The position numbers and the translations under genes are program-made. Source: Bryoerythrophyllum caledonicum (lineage: Eukaryota; Streptophyta; Bryopsida; Pottiales; Pottiaceae). Taken from it: a stretch of DNA of 64,000 nt. The stretch spans positions 12,963,218-13,027,217 of the forward strand of contig OZ020514.1 of NCBI GenBank assembly GCA_963971425.1, written 5' to 3'. Positions 23,106 to 35,995 of the stretch are shown here, piece by piece (the first letter of the stretch is position 1; each line of letters starts with the position of its first letter). The notes under the pieces are model-generated. The model searched no databases and was not told the DNA's origin. It saw only the letters and a program-made list of their open reading frames with translations.

Positions 23106-23829
23106 TTGGCGACCATGCATAAGTTCGAATCAGGTGGCTTTTGTGACCCGCAACGCAAGACTGCAGCCTTCTGGAGGGAAGTAGGCGGTGGGTGATCAAG
23201 CAGCTGCGAACAAGACAGACAAATAGAGAGACAGATAGACAAAGAGACAGATACACAGACAAACAAATAGACAGACAAAGAGAGAGACAGACTGACTGAC
23301 AGACAGACAGACAGACAACCACAAACAGACAGACAGACAGACTGACAGTCAAACAGCCACAGACATACGTCGACCGGCAGATATCCACGCGCTACCCTGC
23401 TCAAGTGACATCCAGCAGCGACCAGGTGATACCCTGCAGCAGAAGACCACAGAGACCGTGGTGAGACCCTACAGCAGAAGACCAGCCAAGATCCGGTGAT
23501 ACCCTGCAGTAGAGGACCACAGAGACCTTGGTGAGACCTTGCAACAGAAGACCAGCTGAGACCCGGCGATACCCGGTTGGAGTGAAGTCCAACACAGCAA
23601 CGTGGAGATACCCTGCAGCCGGGACGACCCACAAGAGCTCATGAAGATACCCTGTAGCAATGCAAATCCACAGAAATCATGGAGAAACCCTGTTCAAGTG
23701 ACGTCCGGCGGATACCTTGACGAGGTTCTGCAGTACAGTCCAGTCCAGAAATGGACACGATTGTTCCAACACTAGTGACGCCTCTACATTCTCTGTAGCA
23801 ACCCCACAAGATTGACCAAGTGAAGGTGG
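23106..23829 (+). repeat. Gypsy leader: primer site, (GACA)n and 70-bp tandem repeats
   Basis: Directly after the LTR comes TTGGCGACCATGCATAAG, the primer-binding-site position (begins TGG, as for a tRNA CCA end; the tRNA is not identified). A GACA-type microsatellite covers about 23214-23365. A 70-bp unit (GTGATACCCTGCAG...) starts at 23426, 23496 and 23566, with decayed copies after it. Confidence 0.85.
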
Positions 23830-25112
23830 ATGGGGTCAAGGACGAACACAGAGTTCAAGAGTGAGGCGCAGCTCCCATTGGAACGATCCATTGCGAACTT
23901 TGACCATTACGTGGGCAACCGCAGCCACCAGGGCTTTGAGGAGGAAGAAGCCTTCTACACGGCCCCAAACAGCCCTTCCAGTTGTGACCATCTCACACTT
24001 GAAGAATTTCAGCGGGGCATCCTACGACATCTGGAGTGTCCAGACTCATATCACCCCAATCAGAGTCTTCCCAGACCTACCCCACGATACAAGGAGACGT
24101 CCAAGATTACGGTCCAGGAACTCGAGTTGCACAACTCCCGTAGACTACCTTTGGACTCTCCACCAGCAGATCCTGTGTCTGCATCTACACCTCAGCAGCA
24201 GAACCGTCGTGCCCCCAACGCCACTGCCTATGACACCCGGACCCCTGTAGTGACTCGGGTACTGGCATTGGAACCTTGGAGCAGTGGTCTAGGCGACGAT
24301 ACTCTGGAGGCGCCAATGTGCAGCCAACACATGACCAACTCTGGATCAGAGGACTGATCCTACGACAAAAGGGGGATAGTCCATTGAAACTGAGGTAAGT
24401 TACAGACCCAAACATTTCACAGTTCTGCAACAATGAGATGAAATGGGGATGTTGTTTGGATGATTGTCATCTGTGGATGTTAAACAAATACCAGTAACTG
24501 AACGTAGACAGTAACAGGACGTTAACAGAAAATCTGGACAATTATTGGCTATATCAGTAAGGAATCCAAATAAAACTAGACATGACCAGGATGTAACCTA
24601 AGATATGTATTACCATCTGGACATTCACAAAAATTAAGATGAAAACATAACAACCATAAACAGGGAAGAACAAACAACAAAAACAACAAATGTGTATGGT
24701 GGGAAGAAAAACAAGAGACGGAAACCTAAATCAGTTGAGAACAATTAGGGCAGAATTGGAACCTAAGACTCAAACTTGAAATTAGGTAAGAAGAAAGGGT
24801 GTAGCTGGAAATCAGAATCCGGACATCCAGTGGGAAATGAACAAAAGAGGAAGCAGTGGTTGGACTAGTGTTATTCCAGGAAGAATGTTGGCAAAGAATA
24901 TTTGAAGGCGAAACAAATGATCTACACCCGAGAAAGGACCTAACCTGAATGACGTGCATGTACTACTGACTACTGGTATGAGTGAGGTGATCAGGGTGTA
25001 GAAATAGGACAGTGGCAAAGACCAGACCAAGTGCAGGTGACAAAGGCAGTACCGGAGGAGGTAACTGACTGGAGGACCACACATTGGAGTACTGGAGAAG
25101 CACACTACTAGA
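23830..25112 (+). other. Gypsy leader with a short ORF, function unclear
   Basis: An ORF at 23830-24357 (176 codons, Pro/Ser/Thr-rich) ends at a TGA. It has no recognised domain and may be a remnant of an upstream gag extension. The 24360-25112 stretch holds no ORF of note on the plus strand. Confidence 0.4.
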
Positions 25113-27560
25113 GTGATACAACCGAGAAGTCATGCATACGGTGGCAGTACCTGCTACAGGATGGAGGGAGACCATGAAGGTCTTGACATGGAACTCGCAG
25201 CAAGATTCCAAGCACAGCAAGAGAGGAGACAAATTCTACCAAGGATTCAGGAGCTGAAAGTAGAGGCGGAGGACACTACAGGGTACCGGAACCCAAGCTC
25301 AGAGGAAAGTACGGCGAACCGGAGACATCCAGTAGACATGGAGGTGATTGGCGAGAATTCATCACAGGGGGCATACGAATTGCCCCCGAGAAGACCAAAC
25401 GGACTCGGAGATCCACAAGAGCTCCCGATCCGGACAAGGCAGGACAACAGAGAAGCAGAGGGAGCACTAGAGATGAACCGGAGGGAGTTTGCAGTCCATG
25501 AAGGCATACTCCACCACCGATGGGAGCCGGTTTAGACGAATGTCAGCATGTTGGTCAATGATCCAGACCCAGAGGAGAGGATGGATCCCCGGACATGGGA
25601 AAGACCGCCAACCCCAAGGTATGAAGCTCAAACTCCTGACAATCTCCGTGCTAGTTTGGATGAGATGAGCCAGAGGTTGAAATAGGGATACCTTCAGAGA
25701 TATGGTCCAGAGATGGGACGTCCAGGATCAGACCACTACATGGGCGATCAAGGATTACCACCAGTACGAAGGACACCAACAGTCCACTTCAAGGAGGAGG
25801 AGGACTTCGCCCATGATCCAGAGTTCATTTCTGAACAAAGGCGCATGCTAGATGAGTTTAAGGCTCTACAGAGGGCGGAGAAGGAGGCAAGACGCCAAAG
25901 GACACAAGGAGGCCCAATCTAACCGCACCGAAGAGAGTGGGGCTACCAGACAAGAGCTGGACTTGAACTCCCGGAAGCCATGAGGTTACTACAAGAGCAG
26001 ACCCAATGGCAAGAGGCAGAGAAGACATGGCAGGACGAGCAACGACACTTGGAGGACTAGAGGGCTGCACACATTCAAAGGCGGAAGGACGAGGCCCAAC
26101 AACAGACTTTCCAGTAGTGGGAAGCGTGGCAGAGTGCAGCGGAGCCATCAACGGTAGCACCACAACCAGACCCGTTGGGAAGATTGAGACATTTCCCAGA
26201 GACCGGCCCTACAGAGCGGCTGGGAGACTCATCCCGACAACCAGGCCCGGAGGAATGGGGATACATGGACTGGCGGCCTTCCAGGACAATGGGAGCCATG
26301 CCAACGCCCAGACCGGACGGCAGGGGAGCAGGTCCAAGAGGTCCAGTCCATCCAACCGGAACATTACCAAGGGCACCAGAAGTGGTGCATTACATGGAGC
26401 AGCCGTATGCGGGTCCGTATCCTACGGTCTATCCACCTGAGGTCGCTACATCAGGGCCTAGATCTAGGGCTTCGGAGTTTGTACGTATGGGCCCACTCCC
26501 GGGTTTGGCTCCGAAACCAAGGTCCAATTATCCACCAGCAGTAGACGACAGACCGCTGCCGCCTGGAGAGACCACCTATAGAGGACCCATTCGAACATAT
26601 CCTCCACCAGATTACTCAACTGGACCCCCAGCACGAGCTCCAATTTGGCAAACCGCAGCACCCCTGGCGGTAGTACTGAACAGGAAACCCCTAACGTACA
26701 CTAAGAACAAGGAGGGGAGTAATCCAGATGCTCACATACTCCAGCTCGAGAGGACCTTGTGGCATAATGGAGAAATCGACGAACAAGTGATCATCAACTT
26801 GTTTGGGACCACGTTGGGAGACAAAGTTGGAGCGTGGTATGAGACATATCTCGAGAATTACCTGTACTGCTCATGGGCTGACATCAAGGCGGCATTCTGG
26901 AAACGCTACCGGAGCCAAACTACTGATGAAGCCGTATACAGGGAACTGAAGTCCTTCGCACAGCAGGTGGGAGAAAAAGTCCAGGATTATTATGACCGGT
27001 TCATGACATTGATGAAATGTCTGCAGTCGGATCCAGGAGAGGGCTTCCGGATCACTAACTTCAGAGCGGGACTCTTGGAGTACATCAAGTTAACCACCAG
27101 CATTGCTCCAGCCTGGACTTTGATAGAGTTGCTGGATGCAGCACTTTGATGCGAGGAGAACTGTTTGGACCTGAATGGTAAAACAACAGGCATCGAGATC
27201 CAAAGAAACGTCTCCAGTGGCAAGGGAGGAGGCACTACGAGTAAGGCGGCCACTCCAGGAGTGCCCAAGAAATTTTGCACCCGCTGCAAACGTGCAGGAC
27301 ACCTGGAGCCCGATTGCTGGTTCAATCCAGATAATCCACAAAGACTGTCTTGAAAAAACACGGAGGGAGCATCAGTGAATGTAAATGAAGTCCGGATCCA
27401 GCCTGAATCGAACCTAGGCACACAACAGAATTCTTCTGGAAGCTACTCAAGACCGGTGTATTCGCGCGCTGGAGGTGGAGACTCCAATTATAACAGGCCA
27501 GAGGTTTGCCACTTATGCGGTCAACCGGGACACCGGAGATACAACTGTCCAATGATGTAA
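25113..27560 (+). pseudogene. Gypsy gag
   Basis: One frame is open over about 2.4 kb apart from seven internal stops: TAG at 25533, 25683, 26058 and 26115, TAA at 25920, TGA at 27147 and 27351. The N-terminal part is Glu/Arg/Gln-rich and Pro-rich. The retrotransposon gag (capsid) domain lies at about 26700-27140 (LERTLWHNGEIDEQ, VGAWYETYL, WADIKAAFWKRYR, YDRFMTLM). Two zinc knuckles follow, CTRCKRAGHLEPDC and CHLCGQPGHRRYNC. Gag ends at TAA 27558 while pol continues in the +1 frame, which could be natural gag-pol frameshifting. Confidence 0.88.
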
Positions 27561-27588
27561 GAAGGAGTGGGAAGAGTTTCTTGCCGCG

Positions 27589-29091
27589 ATGGCTAAGAGC
27601 AAGGCTCATCTAGCTCACCACGTGAGCAACGTAGAGATCCAATTACTGGAGGAAGAAGATCCAGTTGCAGTAGCCAGCTTGACGAGAGCTCAGCGTGTCA
27701 AGGCGGGTGTAGCAGCACCAGACAAGGAGGACCAAACACCTGAACCTCGGAGCGTGTGGACTCAGGCAGATTGGAAAGAAGAAGAAAGATTGAGAAATGC
27801 GATGATGGATACCATCAAGGAAATACAAGAGGAGGAGCAGGCTGATCAAGGCACAACTTCTATTCAGCCTACTCCAGACCCAGACAAGGAAGTTGTACCT
27901 TTCTCTTCTGAAGACTGGTTGGATTTTCCAGACTCTGATGTTCTGGAAGGTCGAGTCTACCCCAAGGAGGCCACACCGAGCGAACCACCTAAGTCAAGAA
28001 GCCCAACAAATATCATTCCAGGAGTTAGGAGGAAGATATTACAGAGTCCAGTGACGGTGACTCTCGGACAACTACTACACATGGCCCCCAACCTCAGTGA
28101 CTTTATGAGGACTCACTTGTTCCCCTCTCTAGAACCACGGGCAACTCCAGAGAAGAGTACCACGCCGACCATCGACCCCAATACCTCCAAGGTACCGAGT
28201 CCAGTCTCCAGTGCTGCGATAGATGTAGACCGGAATTTACCGGTACTACGCGTACAAATTGGTACTGGCACTTTGGAAAATGTTCTGTTGGATGGAGGCT
28301 CTGGAGTTAATCTCATCAGAGAAGAGGAGCGGAAGCGTTTGGGTCTCAGAGACCCACAATCTGCACCGTACAGATTACGTGTGGCAGACCAAACGGTAGT
28401 GGAACCGGTGGGCCTTATACGGAATGTCAAGATTCTTATTCATGGTATTCCATACATGATTAGTCTTACGGTCATCAAGAACAAGGAGGTTAATAAAGCT
28501 TACAGTATGTTGCTGGGAAGACTGTGGCTGATTGATGCCAAAGTCCAACATGATTGGGGCAACAACCTTGTAACCATTCATGGAGGTGGCACAGTAAAGA
28601 CCATTACAGTCAACGAGCGCACAGGCCCCAGACCTAAGCTGCCAAAGGTCGTAGTCGCTTATAGCTTTGAAGTTGGGCTGACAGAAGAAGAGGAGACCCG
28701 ATGGCTGGATACAGAACCAGACGTCTTGGTTGTTGGAACCATAACCTTACGTAGTTTTGGTGTAGGTCCAGATTCGAACCCCGTCCCAGATACTCCGCTA
28801 GTACAAGAGTCAGCGCCAGACGCACAGACTTCTGCAGAGGACCAGAAGAGTCCACATGCCACGTATCCGGAGCACTTCTATACATTCATGGAAGGTGACA
28901 TCGATGTAGACGAAACTCCCGTGCGGATCAAGGTCTAGGACATGCAGGTGGCGGCCTGGACACTTCCTGAGTCAGAACAACTGCGGAAGGTCAATGTGGG
29001 GACAGAAGAGGAACCACAGTATTTGCGGATAAATGATGATCTGGACCCGGAATTGGCCGCACAAGCAGAGACACCACTACGGGAGTATTAG
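27589..29091 (+). pseudogene. Gypsy pol: protease region
   Basis: An acidic linker leads to a retropepsin-like domain: VLLDGGSGVNLI (about 28283-28318) is the aspartic protease active site in the DGGSGVN form typical of plant Tat/Athila elements, followed by LLGRLWLIDA about 70 residues on. The frame is closed by TAG at 28936 and again at 29089, each one C-to-T change from CAG. Confidence 0.88.
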
Positions 29092-30378
29092 GATGTCTTT
29101 GCATGGACATACAAGGATTTGAAGGGGATCCCTCTTTCAATCGCCCAGCATCGGATTGAGTTGGAGAAAGACATACCTCCAGCCCATCAGGCTAGATACA
29201 GGATGAATCCAAACTATGCCAGCATTGTCAAGCGTGATCTGGACAAGTTGCTCCAGGCTGGATTCATCGCACGAGTGGAGGATGCTACATGGCTATTACC
29301 CATAGTCATTGTGCCCAAGAAGAACAGGAAGTTACGCATATGCATAGACTTCCGGAAGCTGAATGCAACAACCAAAAAAGATCCGTATCCATTACCTTTT
29401 ACAAAGGAAGTTCTGGATACTATGGCAGGTCATGAGATGTACTCGTTCCTCGACGGATACTTTGGATATCATCAGATCCAAATTGCCCCAGAGGATCGAT
29501 ACAGGACAACCTTTGTTACAAACAAGAGAGCTTTCGTCTGGATAGTCATGCCATTTGGACTCAAGAACGCTCCGCCCACATACTAGAGGGCAGTGAACAA
29601 AACATTTCGCGAGTATATTGATGACTTCATGAAGCTGTTCCTAGACGACTTCAGCGTCTACAGTGATATATTCACTCACCTAGAGAAGCTTCGGCTGTGC
29701 TTTATCAAGTGTTGGGAGTACGGCATTAGTCTGAACGCGGAGAAATGTGCACTACTGGTGTACTCCGGTATTATATTAGGCCACGTCGTGTCAACAGAAG
29801 GCAAATTTCTAGATCCGAAGAAGATTGAGGTCATTGCCAACATATCAAGACCGACAAAACCTAGAGACGTCTAGTTGTTTAACGGCTTTGCCCAGTTCAA
29901 CAGGTGCTATATCCGGTCCTATGTACACATCATGGAACCCATTACCAAGCTCATGCGCCAAACTGAAGAGTTCATTTGGACTGATCAATGCGAGAAGGCT
30001 TGGCTGGACATCAAGGAGAGGTACCAGAATGCCCCGATTCTCATTGTACCACACTGGGATCTGGAGTTCCACATACATACAGATGCCTCCAACATTGTTG
30101 TGGGTGTCATGCTGGCCCAGAATCCTACTGGAAAATGTGACCAGCCAATCTCCTATGCTTCTCGACTGTTGAATTCAGCTGAGAAGAACTACACTACAAC
30201 TAAACGGGAAGCTCTGGCGATGGTGTATGCTCTGAGTAAGTACCGACACTATTTATTGGGCAACAAAATTGTCTTTTATGTAGACCACATGGCTTTAGTG
30301 TACCTGGTCACAGGTATCCGGGCGAATCGTATGGTGGCTCTTACTTTTCCAGGAGTACGATTTCACTGTGGTTTATAA
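29092..30378 (+). pseudogene. Gypsy pol: reverse transcriptase and RNase H
   Basis: RT motifs in order: ARYRMNPNYA, VIVPKKNRKLRICIDFRKLN, PLPFTKEVLD, MPFGLKNAPPTY and FLDDFSVYSD with both catalytic Asp present. RNase H follows with HTDASNIVVGVMLAQ, KNYTTTKREALAMVYAL and FYVDHMALVYL. Premature TAG codons sit at 29584 and 29872, at positions where the family normally has Gln. A frameshift near 30330 moves the continuation into another frame. Confidence 0.92.
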
Positions 30379-31691
30379 ACCAGGCAAGACCCATAGGATT
30401 GCGGATGCGTTGTCCAGATTATCCAATGGTGAACCTCCCACTGAAGTAGAAGATCAAACTGGAGATGCAGGTCTGTTCTATGTGAACCTAGAATGGTTAC
30501 AGGATGTGACAGACTACCTCCGTACAGGCCATTTGCAACCTCAATTGACTAAGGAAGAACAACGGAAGCTCATCCTCAAATCCCTCCCCTTCACGCTCAT
30601 CTCTGGAGTGCTGCACAAGAGGGGGCAGGATCTGGTTATCCGTCGGGTACTGGACCCCGGTCAAGCCGAACTGGTGATGCGGGAATTACACATGGGGGTT
30701 GGAGGCGGCCATTTTTCACAAGACATTACAGGACGAAAAATTTTGGATGCTCGATACTGGTGGCCAGCCATACACAGAGACGTATCGGAGTATCTGATGG
30801 ACCATTTCGTCCGGGGTTGTCCAGACCCACTTTATCAATGAAGCAATCGAGTATCTGGTGGACCATTTCCTCCTCCAGCACCGAACTTCTACAACATACT
30901 ATCCACAAGGAAATGGTCAAGCGGAATCGACCAACAAGGTGATCGGCCAGCTCCTCACAAAGTTGGTGAATGAGAAGCGCACGGACTGGGACGAACATCT
31001 CCATACCGTATTGTTTTCCTACAGAACAGCATACAAGGTGTCTACTGGACATACACCATTCCAGCTGGTGTATGGCTTACATCCGATAATGCCCACGGAG
31101 TACCTGATCCCAACCCGGACATCGGAAGGATCTCTAGACTATACAGCTAGACGGGTCTTGGCAGCTCGGATTGTAGATCTGGAGCAAGTGGACACTTACC
31201 GGACAGTGGCCCAGGAGTAGGTTGGCAACCGGCAGTGGGACCGAGCGCTTTGGAGTCAGCAACATTACAAGCAGAAAGACTTCCAGATTGGAGATCACGT
31301 TTTATGGTATCCAAAGGGCCACAAGGAGCACACCGGTAAATTCAAGAGCAGGTGGTTTGGGCCTTACCGGATCCAATACAGGTTACCGAACAACACAACT
31401 CTTTTGGTGAAGGTGGACAACTTTGAGCCAAACCCAATTTTGGTCAACATCAACAAGCTCAAGCTCTATCGGTTCTATGAGACCAACCAGGCTCTTCCAG
31501 TCATTTCAGATGACTCAATCCAGGGACGGATTGAGCAGCAAAAGGGGGATAGTGGTCCTAAAGACCAAGTTCAAAGACTCTGACTTCCCCAAGAAGTCGA
31601 GATACTGCGAGAGTTACAACAAACCAGATGGTGCGAATGGCTCAGACAGTCCAAACGGAGTGGCTTAGAAGGGGTACTTCAGATGATCTAA
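30368..31691 (+). pseudogene. Gypsy pol: integrase with core deletion
   Basis: Starts with YKPGKTHRIADALSR and the zinc-finger histidines (LHMGVGGGHFS). At about 30836 the reading jumps from the finger's Cys region straight to the late core (FINEAIEYLVDHF, YYPQGNGQAES), so most of the DDE core is absent, including the first two catalytic Asp. The C-terminal domain (GDHVLWYPKGH, KFKSRWFGPYRI) is present. TAG at 31218 and TGA at 31581 interrupt it; the frame ends at TAA 31689. No chromodomain is seen. Confidence 0.9.
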
Positions 31692-32605
31692 TGTCATCAG
31701 GACACAGGGGTTCAGACAATTGGAAGTTGCCTGAACATAGTTGTTCAAAGAAGGCAAAATTGTCTGAACATGGTGGTCAAAACGATCAGATGAACCAGGA
31801 GGGACTAGGATGTGTGGAGTTTGCGGAAGCAGAGTCTGAAGAGGACCTGGGAAACACAGGAAACCCGGGCGAGTACTAGAAAGTGGTACTAAGGAATCAC
31901 GGCAACTGGAAAAGTCTAGTGTTTACTTCAACACTGGCAAAAACCAATCAGTAGGGTACTAGTCAACTGGAGTTGGAAAACCCCAAATTAGGGAGTTACG
32001 TGGGAGAAGAGTGCAAGTCCAGCCACAACCAAAAGCAGCAAGAGAAGAAAGAATGGAGAGGAGAAGTGGAGGAGAAACGTTGGGGATTAATATTGGGCTG
32101 CAATACGGTGGAAGTGGTGGAGAACGAGGATGGACAGGGAAGCAAAAAAAGGTCTAGACCGAACGGAAACATTACTACTAAGGTACAATCCCTTTGTATG
32201 ATGAATTGTTCACCCCAATTAGTTGAAGATAGTGGAGAAGCGCAAGTTCCATCAATAGTGGAGGAAATATGCTCACAAGACCAAAAGATGTCCAGATTGG
32301 ATGAACACTGGAGGATGATAGAAAGTTCATCCCGTTGGATGAAGAATTTTCGTTCCCACTGAATATATCTAACATGGAGGAAGACCAAGAACAGAAGCTA
32401 ATTTCATTCGGAAGGGATGGAAATTGGTGGACAATACAAGCCACTGGAAATAATGAGTCCGTACAGAAAACACCCAAAACAAATGATGACTGGAGGACAA
32501 AGCATGCGTTTTCTGAAGCGGACAAATTTTTTTGGGTGGAATAGTTTTCATCCATCCAGGATGAAGACCTGATGCAGTACTGCGGATTAAGGATACAGAG
32601 AGTAG
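31692..32605 (+). other. Gypsy internal non-coding gap
   Basis: About 0.9 kb between pol and the extra ORF. Short ORFs on both strands show no domain. Such gaps before a third ORF are common in Athila/Tat-type elements. Confidence 0.5.
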
Positions 32606-35600
32606 AACGGGCGCACAAGGAAAGGGTCCAAGTGTTGGGAACCAAGATGGGTTGGTGAGAAGAGAGAACAAATTGAGGGAACGGCGAGAGCTACTAGGAT
32701 TTCAGCGGCCGAAGAGGCTCTAACGACCCTGGCAACTACAACAGCGGAAACGGTTACACGAAAGCGAGCAACGGAAGGGTCACAGGAGAGCACAACTAAG
32801 CAAATTTTGCAAGAGAGAGCAGCAATAGGAGATACACGGGAGCGAGCAGCTGCAATTTTGCAAAGAGGAGCACCGTCCAGATCTCTCGAATCCGGACAGC
32901 CCATTCCAGTAACCATACCTCTGGAGACCAACCCCGACATACTCGCGCCTGATCCAGGATGTTTAACGCCATATCGAGTCCAATCTATAGAGTCTGTGAC
33001 ATTTCTGATGACTCCTCCGGGGAGAGGAGCCCCTCCCGAACTAATTGTACTTCCAAGAGAAGATCCAGAGCATCAGCTACTTTTGCTACCAACCGAACTC
33101 CCTGAAGAGATACCTCGAACTGTAGGGATGTCCAACCTGGTTGCGTTACAGGAAAACTTGGCATCTAGTAGCACGGGACCTCGGGAAAGTATTCCTGGAC
33201 TATCAAACACCAGAGACCAAGTTCCAGTCCGGCGAAAAGTCACTCAGCAGGATGCCAGAGTCCCCAGACGGATGCACATTCCTCGGCAGGTAAACCGTAG
33301 ATTGAACCTCCAGTTTTTACCATTACGATTTTGGAGGAATTGGCCGGATATTCAGGATGATGCTTGGGCTGGATCGGTGGGACTTGGTGTGTTCTATGAG
33401 TACACATGGTCTCCACCTCGGGAGGAGTTGGTGCGAGATTTTGTGGAACGATTCATCCACGAGAGACCCGAGGTACTAACTCCACAGTCACTAATACAGG
33501 CAGTGGTCAGGGGCATCCCAGTCAACATTACTTATCAGGTGGTTCAGGAGGCCCTGGGTTTGGAAGGCATTCAGACGTTAATTGTTTCCAGGAGCGCCAA
33601 GAATACACACCGACTGTATCAAAGACATTTCAAGCTCACACCCAAGCATTTTTCTACCGATGGTATTCTTATAGCAGGATTTTCAGAGTTATACCAGTCT
33701 CGCATCCAGGCCTTGGTGGAGGTTCTGTGAGTGAAAAAACGGTCTTCACACACCAGTAATGACCTCATGGCTCATCTATACACTGCGGTGGAATCTAAGG
33801 GTGGTAACCACGACTGGACACCACTAGTGGTCTCTCGACTGCGGCGGATGTTAATCCGAGTATATCTCGAGGGGATGTCTGAGATTCCAGGTGCGGCGTT
33901 AATCAACGCTTTACTCAGGGGTTGGTTTCCACATGACGAGGAGTACAGTGACGCAGATGTCCAGGTTGGCCACGAAAATCCATCGCATGGCGCACCCTTA
34001 GATTTGCATGAGAGTGATGGTTCTCGAGGTCGGACTGTGGGAAACCCAATTCCTCTCACACCATCTCCAGAGGGACCACCTCCTCCAACAACCGCACCTC
34101 CAGGCCGATGGTCCATAAGGAACCAATCTAGGAAGAGGAGTCCCCCACAGAGCCCCATCCAAACCCGAAAGAAGACCAGACATGCTGAGCTTACAGGAAC
34201 TCCCCAGACACTTGCAGCCAGTACAGCAGAGGACCTCGATTCTTCAGAGCTTCGACAGATAGAGCAAGGTGCGGTCACCTCCAGTCAAAGACAGCTTTCA
34301 CCAGCAGCTACCACGATGGGAGTAGACTTTTCCAGCCCATTATCCAGAGTTCCAAAGAGGTTGCGGAAACTAGTCCAGATCCATCTGGAGACGGACAAGG
34401 AGTCTCCACCACAATACAGACCAAGCACTTCTGCGGTTCCACAGGAGCAACCACGTATCGTACCGAAGAAGGCAGTTCTTGAGGAGTTACCCTTCGTTCA
34501 GGACTCCCAACCAACAGGCCAATCCTCCGAGGTTCCTCCCACAACTAGGGCGTTAGAACAGACGATCCCCCAGGTCCAGCAGCACACACGAGAAGTTGCA
34601 GCTGGATTTCGGAAGGCACTGCGGTATCTGGACCTCAGTACCAAGACGCCATCCAGGACACAGGAACTCCAAGGCCAGTTGGAATGAACGCAGCCAACTC
34701 GAATTCAACTACTCGAGGATCAGGCTCAACTCCAGGGAACAATTTAGGCACTCCAGACTCAACTACAGATCACTTCTCGAGCCTTAGTAGACAAAGGAAA
34801 GGAGTTGGACACTGCGAGATTGGAGATGTCCAGATTTGATCCCGCGATCGTCGCAGCAGCTCATGTCAAGAGGGTGGAGCTGGAGACTCAGATGAGTGCT
34901 CGACTTCGAGCATTTGACCAGTTGGTGGTAGATAACCATCAGCTTCTTCGTTGACTGGAGTTAGTAGAAGAGCGTCAAACGATCTCCAATCGCGGGATAA
35001 CCAAACCTCTCCTTGCTATTTCACGACGTCAACTACTCAGTGAGGTGGGTGCTTACCAGACAGATCTGGATCGTTTGAATAAGTATCTCCTCAAGTTTGT
35101 AGATGCTTACCCCGAGTTTGTTTACTGCTCCGATGAGGAGTTGGACGAACCTCCAGAGCAGGAGGCCAATCCAACTCTAGAGGGTGGTACATCTGGAAGT
35201 GTTCAAGACACTTCTGCACTTGCCTCCGACACTGAGACTGGATGGTAGGCCACTCCCCAGTCCAAGGCACGTGCTGCCAGGACGGTGACCCTTCCTTGGG
35301 ACCGGACGATTCCTCCCCCAACTCCAGATTTTCAGCCTTAGACTACTCCATTCTGGGGAGCAGCTTATCCTTTCCAGGGTGGCTCCAGTTCAGGACCCAT
35401 TCAGGGTCAGGCGGGGATTTCTTCTGGATCTCCAGACGTTCAAGGCGGTAGAGGACCACCAGGGTTCAACATGGCTACTATGGAGCATTACGCTCGAGCA
35501 GGAGGCTACGGAGGCCCGTTTCCTTATCCACCTTCGGGGCACTATCCGTTTAATGGAGTACCTGGACATTATGGTATGGGTTCTAGTACAGGAGGACATG

Positions 35601-35995
35601 CACCACAATATCAGCAATATTATCCGATGGCTCCTCCAGTCACTTTTCCAGGGCCAGTCTAGACGCCTATTCCGCCTCCAAGGGTTGAATTGACGAAGAC
35701 ACTCGACCCGAAGACAGTTTCAGGACCCGAATCGATCAAGCTGAAGGTAAAGGCATCCAGTTCTGGACATGATTTGCAGGCAGCAATCAGTTCAGAGCCT
35801 AGAATCGGTTTGACAAGCGCTGAAGATCTTCCCCGCAAGGTAGTTCTTCCTTCAAGTGGCTAGAGATGTCCAATAGAGTTTCAGAGGTGACTGGGTACTC
35901 TAGATATAAGTGACCAGTATTTTGTGTCTAGAGTTATGTTTCTGTCCAACACCACGTGAACATCTGAGGGCAGATGTTGTTCAAAAGGGGGATAA
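32606..35995 (+). pseudogene. Long extra ORF between pol and the 3' LTR
   Basis: A single frame stays open for about 1,130 codons apart from ten internal stops: TGA at 33728, 34685, 34952, 35888 and 35957, TAG at 34745, 35246, 35339, 35660 and 35861. All ten are one C-to-T change from CGA or CAG. The N-terminal third has a folded-looking block (LPLRFWRNWP, REELVRDFVERF, VVRGIPVNITYQVVQEALGLE) resembling the putative plant transposon domain found in Tat/Athila-type elements. The middle is Pro/Ser-rich, then a Gln-rich coiled coil, then a Gly/Tyr/Pro-rich tail. The terminal TAA touches the first base of the 3' LTR, so the polypurine tract AAAAGGGGGAT is also coding. It occupies the env-like position, but no signal peptide or membrane segment is visible. 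Confidence 0.75.

Noticed and set aside
22981-23388. Cys/Leu/Ser-rich minus-strand ORFs across the (GACA)n tract
   Set aside because: They are translations of a tetranucleotide microsatellite inside the retrotransposon leader.
25113-35995. Stop-codon reassignment (TAG/TAA as Gln, TGA as Arg)
   Set aside because: The stops sit where Gln or Arg is expected, as in some ulvophyte algae, but the intact host genes (carrier, PHF5A) end in TAG, and all three stop codons are affected. C-to-T decay explains the pattern better.
32606-35995. Retroviral envelope gene
   Set aside because: Position fits, but no signal peptide, transmembrane segment or Cys pattern is visible; resemblance is to a plant transposon domain.
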